DNA from: Candidatus Sumerlaeaceae bacterium
GTDB lineage: Bacteria > Sumerlaeota > Sumerlaeia > Sumerlaeales > Sumerlaeaceae
Assembly: GCA_019695055.1 (NCBI GenBank)
Contig: JAIBAT010000165.1
Location: forward strand, 1-39,505
Length of the DNA stretch: 39,505 nucleotides
Direction: 5' to 3'
Shown: one piece after another, positions 8,283 through 17,396 of the stretch
How positions within the stretch are numbered: position 1 is the stretch's first letter
Layout: every line of letters begins with the position of its first letter
The notes under the pieces: model-generated
The model's database searches: none
What the model was told of the DNA's origin: nothing
Seen by the model: the letters and a program-made list of their open reading frames with translations, nothing else
Translations under genes and position numbers: made by a program

Positions 8283-9242
8283 TCACTCTGAGTGCACTGG
8301 AACAGGGTTTCCTTTATCGTCGAGTGGAATAACATACCTAAAACCAACGTTGTATACCCCCCCAACATCTGGAACAGCTGGAGTCGTTTTTAGCAACCAT
8401 GCCCTTTCTACCGGAACGTCATATGCCGAACCACAGATTATTCGAGTCCCATTCCTAATCGTAGATGTGAACTCCTCAACATTACCTAACATATATTTAA
8501 TTCCAGAGCATGTTACATCATCCGTTTGTGCATAATATGGATCTGGGCCGACTTGAATGTGACGTCCATTAGCCAACCTTACAAATCCATCTATTCGGTC
8601 ACCCCAAGGATACTTTCTCCCGTCCAGGGCGATCGCAGCAACTTTCCATTCATCCTCCGTAGGCAGCCTATGTAGGACGCCTGTCATTCTGGTGCGCCAA
8701 GCACAGAATTCCTCAGCATCCTTCACAGAAATAAAGACAACCGGAAGCCCTCCCGTTCCAGGAGCATACGAACGTCCGCGCCAGGCAAAGATTTGACTGT
8801 ATGCGTACGAATCTTCAAGATCGACGTCGCACAGGGGCGGCGAATGCCCGGTATAATCAATGAATTCCAGCCACTGTTTGTTGCACACTTCAAACGAATG
8901 GATATAAAACCCATTCGTAATAAAAGTATGCGTTGATACTTTGTTATTGTCGACAACGGGAATTGAATATGCTCCTCTATCCACCATGGTTGTCGAGTAT
9001 GTGGTTGGGCGGTCATTCCTAAACCAAATGCGGTAATCCAAGGAGCGAGATGTTTGTGGTAGCGCTTCAGTTTGTGCAAACACATATCCGGGCTGGATAA
9101 TAAAGAATCCCCTTGCTAGCAGGCAAAGGCAGAAACAAAAGGCAGTTTGCCTTCTTTGACATGGATCTCTTCGAACTAAGAACTGCAACACAGACGACCA
9201 TGTAGTGCGAATGTCGGTCCAAGTGAGTCCGATTGCCCACAT
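8283..9242 (-). CDS. Formylglycine-generating-enzyme-fold (SUMF1/FGE-sulfatase) protein, degenerate active site
   Basis: The protein carries the FGE-sulfatase fold motifs in order: FEVCNKQWLEFIDYTG (about residue 117), LPVVFISVKDAEEFCAW, LHRLPTEDEWKVAA, KYPWGD, GNVEEF (about 253) and GFRY (about 300). A hydrophobic segment at about 34-52 looks like a late signal or membrane anchor. The ATG at 9242 is preceded by GAAGG at good spacing; the frame is open further up but runs through the repeat arm. Active formylglycine enzymes use a C-terminal cysteine pair around RGGSW and GFRC; here these read CGSAYD and GFRY, so sulfatase activation is unlikely. The gene is much richer in A+T than its neighbours and is bracketed by inverted repeats, suggesting transfer. 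Some relatives act as structural or binding proteins. Confidence 0.8.
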   Translation of the reverse strand: MWAIGLTWTDIRTTWSSVLQFLVRRDPCQRRQTAFCFCLCLLARGFFIIQPGYVFAQTEALPQTSRSLDYRIWFRNDRPTTYSTTMVDRGAYSIPVVDNNKVSTHTFITNGFYIHSFEVCNKQWLEFIDYTGHSPPLCDVDLEDSYAYSQIFAWRGRSYAPGTGGLPVVFISVKDAEEFCAWRTRMTGVLHRLPTEDEWKVAAIALDGRKYPWGDRIDGFVRLANGRHIQVGPDPYYAQTDDVTCSGIKYMLGNVEEFTSTIRNGTRIICGSAYDVPVERAWLLKTTPAVPDVGGVYNVGFRYVIPLDDKGNPVPVHSE

Positions 9243-9244
9243 CG

Positions 9245-9310
9245 AAGCCTTCACAGGGAAAAACGGGGACGGTTGACGTTTACCCCAATTAATTTTACAA
9301 TGCACTCGAT
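9245..9310 (-). repeat. Right arm of inverted repeat, containing a REP-like hairpin
   Basis: On the minus strand this matches 8207-8257. On the plus strand it holds a hairpin: GGGG (9265-9268), inner stem ACG/CGT around GTTGA, then CCCC (9283-9286). It ends two bases before the chosen start of the FGE-like gene, so it may sit in that gene's leader. Confidence 0.55.
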
Positions 9311-9786
9311 AGTCTGGTATGCCACCACGCTTGCTCGGTTGCGATTCACAATTCATTGCCCCAAAGCATGGCTTGGCCGGAGCGATGTTGTCAAGCTCAG
9401 CCGGGCGCGCTTTGGCATTTCCACTAAAAGGAAGGGTTTTACTTGAACTGACAGCCAGGACCTGCGTGCCTGGAAGTGTACTTGCGTCCTGAAGAACGGG
9501 GAAGGTGGGGTTGTTGAGAAACCTACCACAAGGCAGAGTCTAAATAGTACTGAGAGGTGATTCAAGGCGTCTTTGAGGGCGATCGGCTCGCAAAGGCCAA
9601 TTCTCGGAGTCGATATTTGGCATTAAGGGAGTCGGGGGCATTGCTGTGAGGTTTTTTCAACAGCCCCACGGTTGACGTTTTCCCCCGTTCCGTGCCATTT
9701 CCTGATCCGTACTGGAACACTGATGCACCGCGATTACACCCCCCCTTGCGCATTGACTCCACCCACTGCGCCCGCACAACGCTTTC
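9311..9786. other. Non-coding stretch before the YfhO-like pair
   Basis: No credible gene is visible. The frame of the FGE-like gene stays open to 9356 but this part has no family similarity. An imperfect hairpin CCAGG/CCTGG lies near 9462-9480. A second ACGGTTGACGTTT core followed by TCCCCC lies at 9668-9685. The start of the YfhO-like gene at 9787 has no obvious ribosome binding site, and I cannot point to a clear promoter. Confidence 0.5.
9664..9685 (+). repeat. Second ACGGTTGACGTTT-CCCC motif
   Basis: CCCACGGTTGACGTTT followed by TCCCCC repeats the core of the hairpin at 9265-9286 (ACGGTTGACGTTT then CCCC). The left G-run of the first copy is replaced by GCCCC, so the outer stem is lost here. 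It is probably a decayed copy of the same dispersed element. Confidence 0.5.
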
Positions 9787-12735
9787 ATGCCTCAACGCGG
9801 TCAAAAATCGCCATTCCTTAACCTCCTGCTGGCGGCCTCTCCCTATCTTTTAACCGCTTTCCTGACTTTTCTCGTCTACACACCGCTCCTTCGCCCTTAC
9901 GCCCATGTCTTCACGACGGATTATAAGGACTTCAACTTTCCCATCCGGTACTATGCCACGGCCTCCTTGGACGCCGGGCGCCTCCCGCATTGGACGGACA
10001 ATATTTTCGGCGGATATCCGTTTCTCACCGACCCGCAGACCGCCGTTTTCAGTCCGTCCAACCTGCTGCTGTACCTCCTTGGGCCCCACCCCCTGACCAC
10101 CCGCGCCATGGATTGGTTCCTGGTGGCCAATGTTGTCCTCGTGGCGCTGGGAGCGACTTTCTTTGCGCGCGCTTTTGGCCTGAGCCGCCTCGGCGCTGTC
10201 GCGGCGTCCATCCTCATGACCCATAATGGTTTCATCCCCATGCACCTTGGCCACGTGCAGTTCAATCAGACCATCGGGTACGGCTATCTTCATTTGGGCC
10301 TTCTTCTGCTCGCCCTGAAAAGGGGAAGTTGGCGCTACGCCGTCGCATCGGGGCTGGCGGGTGCCGCGGTGGTTTTCTCGGGTTTTCCCCAGCTCGCCAT
10401 GCACGTCTTCCTGATGTCGGGTATCGGCACCGCCCTCTTTGGAATCCGCGATGCGTTGCGCCTGCGGGCACTCAAACCTCTCCTCCCGGCGGCGTCCCTC
10501 GGATTGCTTGCCCTCGCCGTTGCGTTGCTGGCCAGCATGGTCCAGATCCTTCCCGTCCCCACGCTCCTGACCAACAGCAACCGTCGCGTTCTCGATCTCT
10601 CCGTTGCCCAGGGATTCTCCATGCCGTGGCAGGGGTACTGGGGGCTCATCGCGCCGGGACTCTTTCAGACTCTGCCGGCGAGACTCCCCAATCGCGAACT
10701 CTGGTTCCTCGTTCCCCACAACGTCCTGACGGATGGCGCATGGGAGTATCTCTATTTCATCGGCCTTGTGGCGGCGGTGCTTGGCATCGTTGGGTGGACC
10801 AGCAACGCGCGAAGGGGAGTGGTGTGGATTCTCGGCCTCGTTACGGCCTTCCTGCTCCTTTGCGCTCCGGGTTCCGAGACTGGAGTCTATCAATATATTT
10901 ACCACTACGTTCCCGGCTTCAAGCAGGTGCGCATTCCAACCCGGATGATGTGGGTGGCATGGACCTGCTGGGGGCTCCTGGTCGGCATGGGGGCGGAGAC
11001 CATTGCCCGTGCCACCTGTGCCGGCGCCCTTGTCGCCGCCCGACGCGCCGTGGTGACCATCCTCTCGACCCTCTGGCTGGCCGGTGCTGCCATGGTGGGC
11101 ATCGCCTGGTTGCAAACTCGCGATTGGTATATCGCCGCCTGCCGGTTGCTGGTATTATCACCCACCAGCCATTGGGCCATTCGCGAGCCCGCCCTGTTCC
11201 TTGGCGACATTCTGTTTCAACTGATCATTACCGCTGCGCTGACCGTAATAGTAATTTCCATCCTGGTCTGGCTGGCCCGTCGCGGACGCGGGGCCGCCGC
11301 GGCCGCTGCGGTTCTGGTCGCCCTCATGTTTGCAGAGATTGCTTCGTATGGGATACACAAGAACATTGTCATAGACGTCGGCGGGGGAATCACGTCGGTT
11401 CTTCCGCGCCAATACAAGGCGGTGGTCACGCCCATGACTGGCCGGTTCCTGTTCGACTCCCGTGGGGACGTCATGAAGAACCAGGCCATGATCGCGGGTA
11501 CACGCCATGCCAATGGTTATATGGCCACTGTGCTGCTCTGGCACATGCTGTTTGCGCCCAGGGAGAAGTCGCCCCTGGGGAGGTTGAGCGAGGAAAACGC
11601 GCGCGACGAATGGAACCTGACCCACTACGTCATGGATTGTCCCAGGACGACGGCCACCATTGCCGGGCGGAGGCTGGAGTTGCCGTTCCGCGGTTCCACC
11701 TGGCTCGCGGCCGAGGAGGGATTCCCCAACGATCGCCAGACCGCCATCATCGAGGATGGCAAGTCCGTCCGGAAGATCCATGTGCTGGCCAACGCTGCCG
11801 CGGCGGCGGGACTGCCCAATGATTTTGTCGTGGGGCAGGTCATTCTGGCCGATGCCGCCGGCACCACATCCTGCGCCCTGCCGTTGCGAATCGGACGGGA
11901 ACTGGCCGAGTGGTCCTACGACCTGCCCATCCATCCGGCAGCCATTGGCCACATGCGCCCGCCGGTGGCGTTTGTCGGTAAGCGCCAGACCCACAATGCG
12001 GAAGGGGGAAATTTCTACGAGGCGACATTCGATGCCCCCACCACCTTCACACTTGGCAGGATCACGGTTCAGGCCACCGCGCCACCGCCAACGTATCTCA
12101 GCCTGTCGCACCTCGTACTGGACCGAAACGGCCAGATGGAAATTCATCCCGCCACCGAGGGCCTTGGGAGTATTGTCGAGCCCTCAGGCCTGCCCGAACT
12201 GACAGTGCTGAGGCGGCCCACCGCCCTTGGGTTTGCATGGGGCGTTCCCACCGGAAAGAGTGTCAGCTACAAGGACGGCCTGCGATACGTTCGGGATAAA
12301 TATTGGAATGCCACATTCCAACCTCGTCAGGAGGTGCTCCTGAACAAGCAGCAACTTCCGCGGGAATCCCTCGAATCTCTCAATGCCCCGGATCCGGCAA
12401 CCTTTGCGGGCACGGTGGATTTCAAGAAACCTGTTCCGGAACGCACCGAAGTGCGAGTGTCCTTTAGTCAACGCGGTTGGTTGGTGATATCCGAACTGTG
12501 GTATCCGGGCTGGACGGCCAAACTGGACGGGAAACCCGTGGACCTGATTCGCGCCAACGGGGCCCATTCCGCTGTGGCTGTGCCGGCTGGCGATCACCTC
12601 GTGACCCTGGAATATCGCACGCCGGGCTTTGCGGCGGGCGCTGCAATCTCGGGAGTCACGTGGCTGTTCGCGGTTCTGGCGTTGTTATCCGGCGCGATGC
12701 CCCGCCGTCGCCAGCCAGCCGCCAAAGCCAATTGA
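9787..12735 (+). CDS. YfhO-like polytopic membrane protein, first of a tandem pair
   Basis: This 982-residue integral membrane protein has about a dozen hydrophobic segments in the first 540 residues and a large soluble C-terminal domain, ending with one or two more membrane segments. The layout and the C-terminal signature GWLVISELWYPGWTAKLDGK followed by a VAVPAGDH block are typical of YfhO family proteins, which resemble GT-C glycosyltransferases. The first outside loop has acidic residues (FTTDYKDFNF), as in lipid-phosphosugar-using enzymes. In Gram-positives YfhO helps glycosylate teichoic acid; the acceptor here is unknown. The ATG lacks a clear ribosome binding site. The next gene, 30 bases on, is a full-length paralogue, so the two are probably co-transcribed. 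Catalytic activity is an inference from fold. Confidence 0.85.
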   Translation: MPQRGQKSPFLNLLLAASPYLLTAFLTFLVYTPLLRPYAHVFTTDYKDFNFPIRYYATASLDAGRLPHWTDNIFGGYPFLTDPQTAVFSPSNLLLYLLGPHPLTTRAMDWFLVANVVLVALGATFFARAFGLSRLGAVAASILMTHNGFIPMHLGHVQFNQTIGYGYLHLGLLLLALKRGSWRYAVASGLAGAAVVFSGFPQLAMHVFLMSGIGTALFGIRDALRLRALKPLLPAASLGLLALAVALLASMVQILPVPTLLTNSNRRVLDLSVAQGFSMPWQGYWGLIAPGLFQTLPARLPNRELWFLVPHNVLTDGAWEYLYFIGLVAAVLGIVGWTSNARRGVVWILGLVTAFLLLCAPGSETGVYQYIYHYVPGFKQVRIPTRMMWVAWTCWGLLVGMGAETIARATCAGALVAARRAVVTILSTLWLAGAAMVGIAWLQTRDWYIAACRLLVLSPTSHWAIREPALFLGDILFQLIITAALTVIVISILVWLARRGRGAAAAAAVLVALMFAEIASYGIHKNIVIDVGGGITSVLPRQYKAVVTPMTGRFLFDSRGDVMKNQAMIAGTRHANGYMATVLLWHMLFAPREKSPLGRLSEENARDEWNLTHYVMDCPRTTATIAGRRLELPFRGSTWLAAEEGFPNDRQTAIIEDGKSVRKIHVLANAAAAAGLPNDFVVGQVILADAAGTTSCALPLRIGRELAEWSYDLPIHPAAIGHMRPPVAFVGKRQTHNAEGGNFYEATFDAPTTFTLGRITVQATAPPPTYLSLSHLVLDRNGQMEIHPATEGLGSIVEPSGLPELTVLRRPTALGFAWGVPTGKSVSYKDGLRYVRDKYWNATFQPRQEVLLNKQQLPRESLESLNAPDPATFAGTVDFKKPVPERTEVRVSFSQRGWLVISELWYPGWTAKLDGKPVDLIRANGAHSAVAVPAGDHLVTLEYRTPGFAAGAAISGVTWLFAVLALLSGAMPRRRQPAAKAN

Positions 12736-12765
12736 CACCCCTTCAGTCATTCCCAGAACAAGCCC

Positions 12766-15687
12766 ATGCCGTTGAATGACGCCCCGGAAACTCGTCCCAG
12801 CCTGCTCAGGGCCGCACTGCCTTACGCGGCTTCGGCATTCCTGACGCTTCTTCTCTACGCTCCCTATTTTCTGCCGGGTGCGCACCTGCTTGTCGGGGAT
12901 TACACGGATCAGAATTTCACGTTTCGCTATTTTGCAACGTCTGCCCTGGCCGCCGGCCACCTTCCCCACTGGACCACCAATATTTTCGGTGGTTACCCGT
13001 TCCTGAGCGATGTCCAGACCGCGGTTTTCTGTCCCACAAATCTTATTCTGTATTTCCTTGCCCCCCGACCCCTTACCCTGGATGCCATGGACGCTTTTGT
13101 CGTCATCAACGTGATCGTGCTGGCGCTGGGGGCGACTTTTCTTGCTCGAACTCTTGGGATTGGTCCCGTTGGCGCGGTTGCCGCCGCAACGCTGATGGCT
13201 CACAATGGAATGATTCCCAATCACCTCGGGCACGTTCAGTTTAACCAGCTTTTCGGACTCGGCTACATTTATATCGGCGTGCTGATACGCGTGCTTCGTC
13301 GCCCAACCCAACGCGGTGTGATCGGTTGCGGTCTGCTGGGCGCCTGGGTCATTCTGGTTGGCTTCCCGCAGATTGCGATGCACATCTTCGCGGCTGCCGG
13401 TGTTGCCGCGGTCATCTTCGCTCTCAGGGGAGTTTCCGTTCGCGCGTCATTGACACCTCTTGCCGTCCTTGGCGCCACAATGATCCTCAGTTTCCTCGGT
13501 GCCCTTGTTCAGATTCTGCCAACCAGCTTTTTCCTGGAAATGACGCCTCGTCGGCTTTTGGATCTCACAACAGCCCACCAATACTCCCTGCCGGTTTCCG
13601 CCCTGCCGGGATTGCTCGCGCCCGGGCTCTTTCAGATTCTTCCCGCCCTTCTCAAGCCTGGCGAACGATGGATGACCACTCCCTACAACACGCTGGAGGA
13701 CGGCTACTGGGAGTATTACTACTATATTGGACTGACGGCCCTACTGCTTGGCGTGATTGGCTGGGCCGCCAATGCCAGCCGGCTTCGCGCGTGGAGCCTC
13801 GGCATCCTCACTGCGATTCTGGTGCTGTGCGCACTTGGCCCGGCCGTGGGCTTGTACGAGCAACTCTATAACTATGTGCCTGGCTTCAAGCAGGTCCGCA
13901 TTCCCACCCGCCTGCTTTGGATCGCGTGGAGTGCATGGGGCCTTCTTGCCGGCATGGGAGTGGACGCATTGTGCCGAGCCGCCGAGCGGCCGGACGGAAA
14001 TCTATCCCTCGCCCGCAAAACGGTTTACGCGCTGCTCATTGCTGCCGTTCTGGCCGTTCTCGTCACGGTCGCCGTGCAGTGGGCCGGAACACGCAGCCTT
14101 TCCGCCGCTGTGCTGGATTTCTGCCAGCTCCCCGCTGACCGCCGCGAGAATGTTGCCATGCGCCATCGGTTTCTTATCAACTTTGCAGTACAGGCCGCGG
14201 TGAGTGCTGTGACTGCTGCGGCAATTGTTTCCATTCTTATTTTGCTAAAACGTCGGCCCCGACTCGGGCCCACGCTCGGTGTTCTGGCGGTGGTGCTTCT
14301 CGCCGGGGAGTTGGGATTCTACGGTTTCCATAAAAACATCATCATAGACCCCGGTCGCAAGACTACTCCGGCCATCCCGAACTTTTACGCGGTGCTACCG
14401 GAAACCATGGCTGGGCGCTTCCTGTTTGATTCGAGCAGCAACTCCGACAAAAACCAGGCCATGATCGCCGGACTCAACTACGCCAGCGGCTATGCGCCGA
14501 CCCAACCGCTGTGGCATGGCCCTTTTGCCCCATGGGAAACCTCGCCCCACGGTCAGCAGAACCACGAGAACGCCCGCGACATCTGGAACCTGACACACTA
14601 TATCATGAACACCACGGGCGTTCAGGCCCGGCTGGCCAGTCGCGACGTCAAGTTGCCCTTCCGCGGCTCGGTTCCGCTCGACGCCACCACTGGTTTTCCC
14701 GCCGACCGTCGGACCGCCGTGGTGGAAAACGGGACATCCATCGGTCGTGTCTTCCTGCTCTCCAATGCTGGTGCCGTCGCCGGATTACCCAATGACTTGG
14801 AGGTCGGCCAGCTCATCCTTGCCGATGCCACCGACACTGCGTACGTGACGCTGCCCCTGCGGCTCGGCCACGAAACCGCCGAGTGGAGCTACGACTTGCC
14901 CATTCATCCCGGTCCGCTCGGTCATGCAAAACCAGCAGTAGCCTTCAGGGCGCAGGATGCGCCTGATCAGGCAGGTCCGGCGAACTTCTACAAGGCCGTA
15001 TTCCAGGCGCCTACCACGTTCACGCTTGGGCGCATCACTGTTCGGGCAACGGCCGAGGCGCCCGCGTTCCTGTGCGTGTCGCATCTGATCCTGGAGCGCG
15101 GCGACAGGCTGGAAATCCATCCGGTGTCTGAAGGTTTCAGCACCATTGTCGAACCGTCGCCCATGCCGCAGTACACCTTGTTGCGCCGGCCGACAGCGCT
15201 GGGTTACGCTTGGGGCGTGCCGACAGGCACCGCCGTCAGCTATCGCGACGATTACGAATACGTCCGCCGGAAATATTGGGACCCAGCGTTTGATCCGCGG
15301 CGCGAGGTGCTGCTGAACAAGAAGCAAATCACGAGTGAAACGGTGGTCGCGCGAAATGCTGCTGATCCGTCTGCATTTCGAGCCACCACTGAGTACAAAA
15401 AGCCGGCGCCGGAGGAAACGGAAATCTCCGCCGACTTCAATCAGCCGGGCTGGCTGGTCATTTCCGAACTTTGGTATCCGGGTTGGACCGCCACGCTGGA
15501 CGGAAAACCCGTGGACCTGATCCGCGCCAACGGCGCCCACTCCGCCGTGGCGGTTCCTGCGGGCAAACACATGGTGCGGCTCAGTTACGAGACACCAAGG
15601 TTTGCGATCGGGGCCGCCGTTTCCGCGGCGACCTGGTTGTTGGGCCTGCTGGCGATGCTTGTGCCGGCACGTTCACGCCGGAATTAG
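12766..15687 (+). CDS. YfhO-like polytopic membrane protein, second of a tandem pair
   Basis: This 973-residue protein is collinear with its upstream neighbour from end to end. Shared blocks include LPHWTxNIFGGYPFL, MAHNGMIPNHLGHVQFNQ against MTHNGFIPMHLGHVQFNQ, YVPGFKQVRIPTR, and the nearly identical C-terminal GWLVISELWYPGWTATLDGK block. The first-loop acids are kept (LVGDYTDQNF). The pair therefore arose by tandem duplication and has diverged moderately, most in the central membrane part and around residues 450-500. The same GT-C-like role is expected, perhaps with a different sugar or acceptor. Its stop codon overlaps the stop region of the convergent mcsB by four bases, leaving no room for a terminator. 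Confidence 0.85.
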   Translation: MPLNDAPETRPSLLRAALPYAASAFLTLLLYAPYFLPGAHLLVGDYTDQNFTFRYFATSALAAGHLPHWTTNIFGGYPFLSDVQTAVFCPTNLILYFLAPRPLTLDAMDAFVVINVIVLALGATFLARTLGIGPVGAVAAATLMAHNGMIPNHLGHVQFNQLFGLGYIYIGVLIRVLRRPTQRGVIGCGLLGAWVILVGFPQIAMHIFAAAGVAAVIFALRGVSVRASLTPLAVLGATMILSFLGALVQILPTSFFLEMTPRRLLDLTTAHQYSLPVSALPGLLAPGLFQILPALLKPGERWMTTPYNTLEDGYWEYYYYIGLTALLLGVIGWAANASRLRAWSLGILTAILVLCALGPAVGLYEQLYNYVPGFKQVRIPTRLLWIAWSAWGLLAGMGVDALCRAAERPDGNLSLARKTVYALLIAAVLAVLVTVAVQWAGTRSLSAAVLDFCQLPADRRENVAMRHRFLINFAVQAAVSAVTAAAIVSILILLKRRPRLGPTLGVLAVVLLAGELGFYGFHKNIIIDPGRKTTPAIPNFYAVLPETMAGRFLFDSSSNSDKNQAMIAGLNYASGYAPTQPLWHGPFAPWETSPHGQQNHENARDIWNLTHYIMNTTGVQARLASRDVKLPFRGSVPLDATTGFPADRRTAVVENGTSIGRVFLLSNAGAVAGLPNDLEVGQLILADATDTAYVTLPLRLGHETAEWSYDLPIHPGPLGHAKPAVAFRAQDAPDQAGPANFYKAVFQAPTTFTLGRITVRATAEAPAFLCVSHLILERGDRLEIHPVSEGFSTIVEPSPMPQYTLLRRPTALGYAWGVPTGTAVSYRDDYEYVRRKYWDPAFDPRREVLLNKKQITSETVVARNAADPSAFRATTEYKKPAPEETEISADFNQPGWLVISELWYPGWTATLDGKPVDLIRANGAHSAVAVPAGKHMVRLSYETPRFAIGAAVSAATWLLGLLAMLVPARSRRN

Positions 15688-16748
15688 TTTTCGCCGGACT
15701 TCTTCAGCAGGCGCCGCCGCAGCAGTTCCGCCCGCAGCCGGTCGCGCACGGCGGAATCCTCAGCCTCGGCGGAATCATACTGCAGGTGTCCCGGATGCAC
15801 GTCGATGACAAGCCGGTTCAGTTCCCGGTGAGTCAGGTCCTTGAGGAAACCCTGGTCGATGCCGAAGCGCAGTTTGCTGAGCAACTGCACGGCCTCGTTG
15901 CTCGTGATGACTCGTGCGTTGGTCAGCAGTCCCCACGCGCGCCAGACTTCGTCCTCCACCACGGTGCGGTTCTGCTGGTAAAGTCCCTGCCGGGCCTGTT
16001 CCTCGCCCTTGATGATCTGCTCGACCACCGTGACGACGGTTTGCAGGATTTCGTCCTCGCTCTTGCCGAGCGTAAATTCATTGGACACCTGGAAGAAATC
16101 GCCGAGGTGCGCGGAGTTTTCGCCGTGAATGCCGCGGGCCGTGAGGCCGAGCTGGGGCATGGACTTCATGATGTCACCGGTTTTCCGGGTCATGGCGAGC
16201 CCGGGCAGGTGCATGAGCACGCTGGCGCGCAGGCCCGTGCCGGTGTTCGTGGGGCAGGCCGTCAGGAAGCCATAGCGCGGGGAATAGGCGAAATGAAGCC
16301 GCCGGTTGAGTTGCGTTTCCAGTTCAATCACCGCGCGCAGGGCCTCGTGAGGCTGGTAGCCGGGCTCCAGCGCAAACATGCGGAGGTGATCCTCCTCGTT
16401 GACCATTAGCCCGAGGCGGATGTCGGGGGAGAAGTAGGCGAACCGGTTCTCGCCACCCTTTTCCATCTCGGTGGAAATGAGCAGGTTTTCCTTCAAATAG
16501 GTTCGGTCGACCGCGGGTGTATCGCCGAGGTCTACCCGCAGGCCGCTGCTGAAGACGCCGGTGTTGTTGACGGCGGCCTCGACGACTTCCGCCACGCCGC
16601 GCAGTTCCGCGGGCCGCGCCCGCATCGGGAACGGCACGTGGGGAAGATTGCGCGCATAGCGCGCGCGGCTCGACACGACCACGCTTTCCTGCGGGCCGCT
16701 GCGATCGAGCCAGGCGTCGCTTTGTCTTACATTTACATTGTCAGGCAT
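15684..16748 (-). CDS. mcsB: McsB, protein arginine kinase
   Basis: The 354 residues match protein arginine kinase, a guanidino-kinase-fold enzyme that transfers phosphate from ATP to arginine side chains, marking proteins for Clp degradation in Bacillus. Key blocks are VVVSSRARYARNLPHVPFP near the N-terminus, the catalytic loop NEEDHLRMFALEPG, the nucleotide-binding region GFLTACPTNTGTGLRASV, and the C-terminal RELNRLVIDVHPGHLQY. Length is close to the Bacillus enzyme. It lies 45 bases downstream of its activator mcsA on the same strand. Neither clpC nor ctsR is adjacent, unlike the Firmicutes operon. Activity is expected to need McsA. The cytoplasmic location is inferred from the lack of any signal. 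Confidence 0.93.
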   Translation of the reverse strand: MPDNVNVRQSDAWLDRSGPQESVVVSSRARYARNLPHVPFPMRARPAELRGVAEVVEAAVNNTGVFSSGLRVDLGDTPAVDRTYLKENLLISTEMEKGGENRFAYFSPDIRLGLMVNEEDHLRMFALEPGYQPHEALRAVIELETQLNRRLHFAYSPRYGFLTACPTNTGTGLRASVLMHLPGLAMTRKTGDIMKSMPQLGLTARGIHGENSAHLGDFFQVSNEFTLGKSEDEILQTVVTVVEQIIKGEEQARQGLYQQNRTVVEDEVWRAWGLLTNARVITSNEAVQLLSKLRFGIDQGFLKDLTHRELNRLVIDVHPGHLQYDSAEAEDSAVRDRLRAELLRRRLLKKSGEN

Positions 16749-16793
16749 AACTTGTCGGGCGCGCGTACGCTGCGCCGGTGCACTCCTGCAAAA

Positions 16794-17366
16794 TCACGAA
16801 TTCGAGGTGGTGGGCGTCTCGAGTTCGCGGAGTTCGTCGCGCAGTTTCGCGGCCAGCTCGTAGTTCTCGGCCTCGACGGCTTCCTTCATGCGGCGGCGCA
16901 CCTCGGCGGGGCTGCGCCGGGGCGCCGGGGTGGAGGGCGGCGGGGGCAGCGCGGGTGGCGTTGCCTCCAGTTCGGGTCCGCTTTCCGGCGTGCGCCCACG
17001 GTGGACGATGCTGCCGTGAAACTTGCGCAGGTCCGCCTGCAGGTACTTCTCGAAACTTGTGTAGCAGTCGCTGCAGCCCAGCAGCAGGCTGCTGCGGTAC
17101 GAGTCAAAGGGCAGGCCGCAGGTGGGGCAGGTCAGGTCCTCGCCCTCGGCGGGGTGGCCGGCGCCCTCGGCCTTTTGGTGCTCGGCCAGCAGTCCGGCAA
17201 GGATGGAGTCCAGGCTGATCTGGCTCACCTTCTTCTGGTAGGGGCTGTTTTGCGCGGCGCATTCCTGGCACAGGCGCAGTTCCTCCACTGTGCCCTTCAC
17301 CATCTTGATGAGTTTCACGGTAGCGGGCTTTTCCTTGCAGCTCATGCACGGGATTTTTCCAACCAT
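16794..17366 (-). CDS. mcsA: McsA, zinc-binding activator of the arginine kinase
   Basis: The 190-residue protein has four CxxC motifs in two zinc-finger pairs: CMSC (near residue 7) with CQEC, and CPTC with CSDC. A Pro-rich linker follows, then a C-terminal UVR motif (RRRMKEAVEAENYELAAKLRDEL), the same helix pair that lets UvrB bind UvrC. This architecture is that of McsA, which binds and activates McsB. The start at 17366 (MVGKIPCMSC) matches the family and has AAGG nine bases upstream; the frame is open 35 codons further but covers the palindromic control region. The gene leads a probable mcsA-mcsB operon. Confidence 0.92.
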   Translation of the reverse strand: MVGKIPCMSCKEKPATVKLIKMVKGTVEELRLCQECAAQNSPYQKKVSQISLDSILAGLLAEHQKAEGAGHPAEGEDLTCPTCGLPFDSYRSSLLLGCSDCYTSFEKYLQADLRKFHGSIVHRGRTPESGPELEATPPALPPPPSTPAPRRSPAEVRRRMKEAVEAENYELAAKLRDELRELETPTTSNS

Positions 17367-17396
17367 CGGATGCGGCCTTTTTGAAGCGTAAGTTAA

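Noticed and set aside
7580..9786. Integrated phage or plasmid next to the tRNA
   Set aside because: There is no integrase, no repeat of the tRNA 3' end, and only one gene in the patch.
9850..11115. 421-codon minus-strand frame, and a 497-codon plus-strand frame at 10329-11822
   Set aside because: Both are shadows of the first YfhO-like gene with compositions rich in Arg, Pro and Gly and no recognisable domain.
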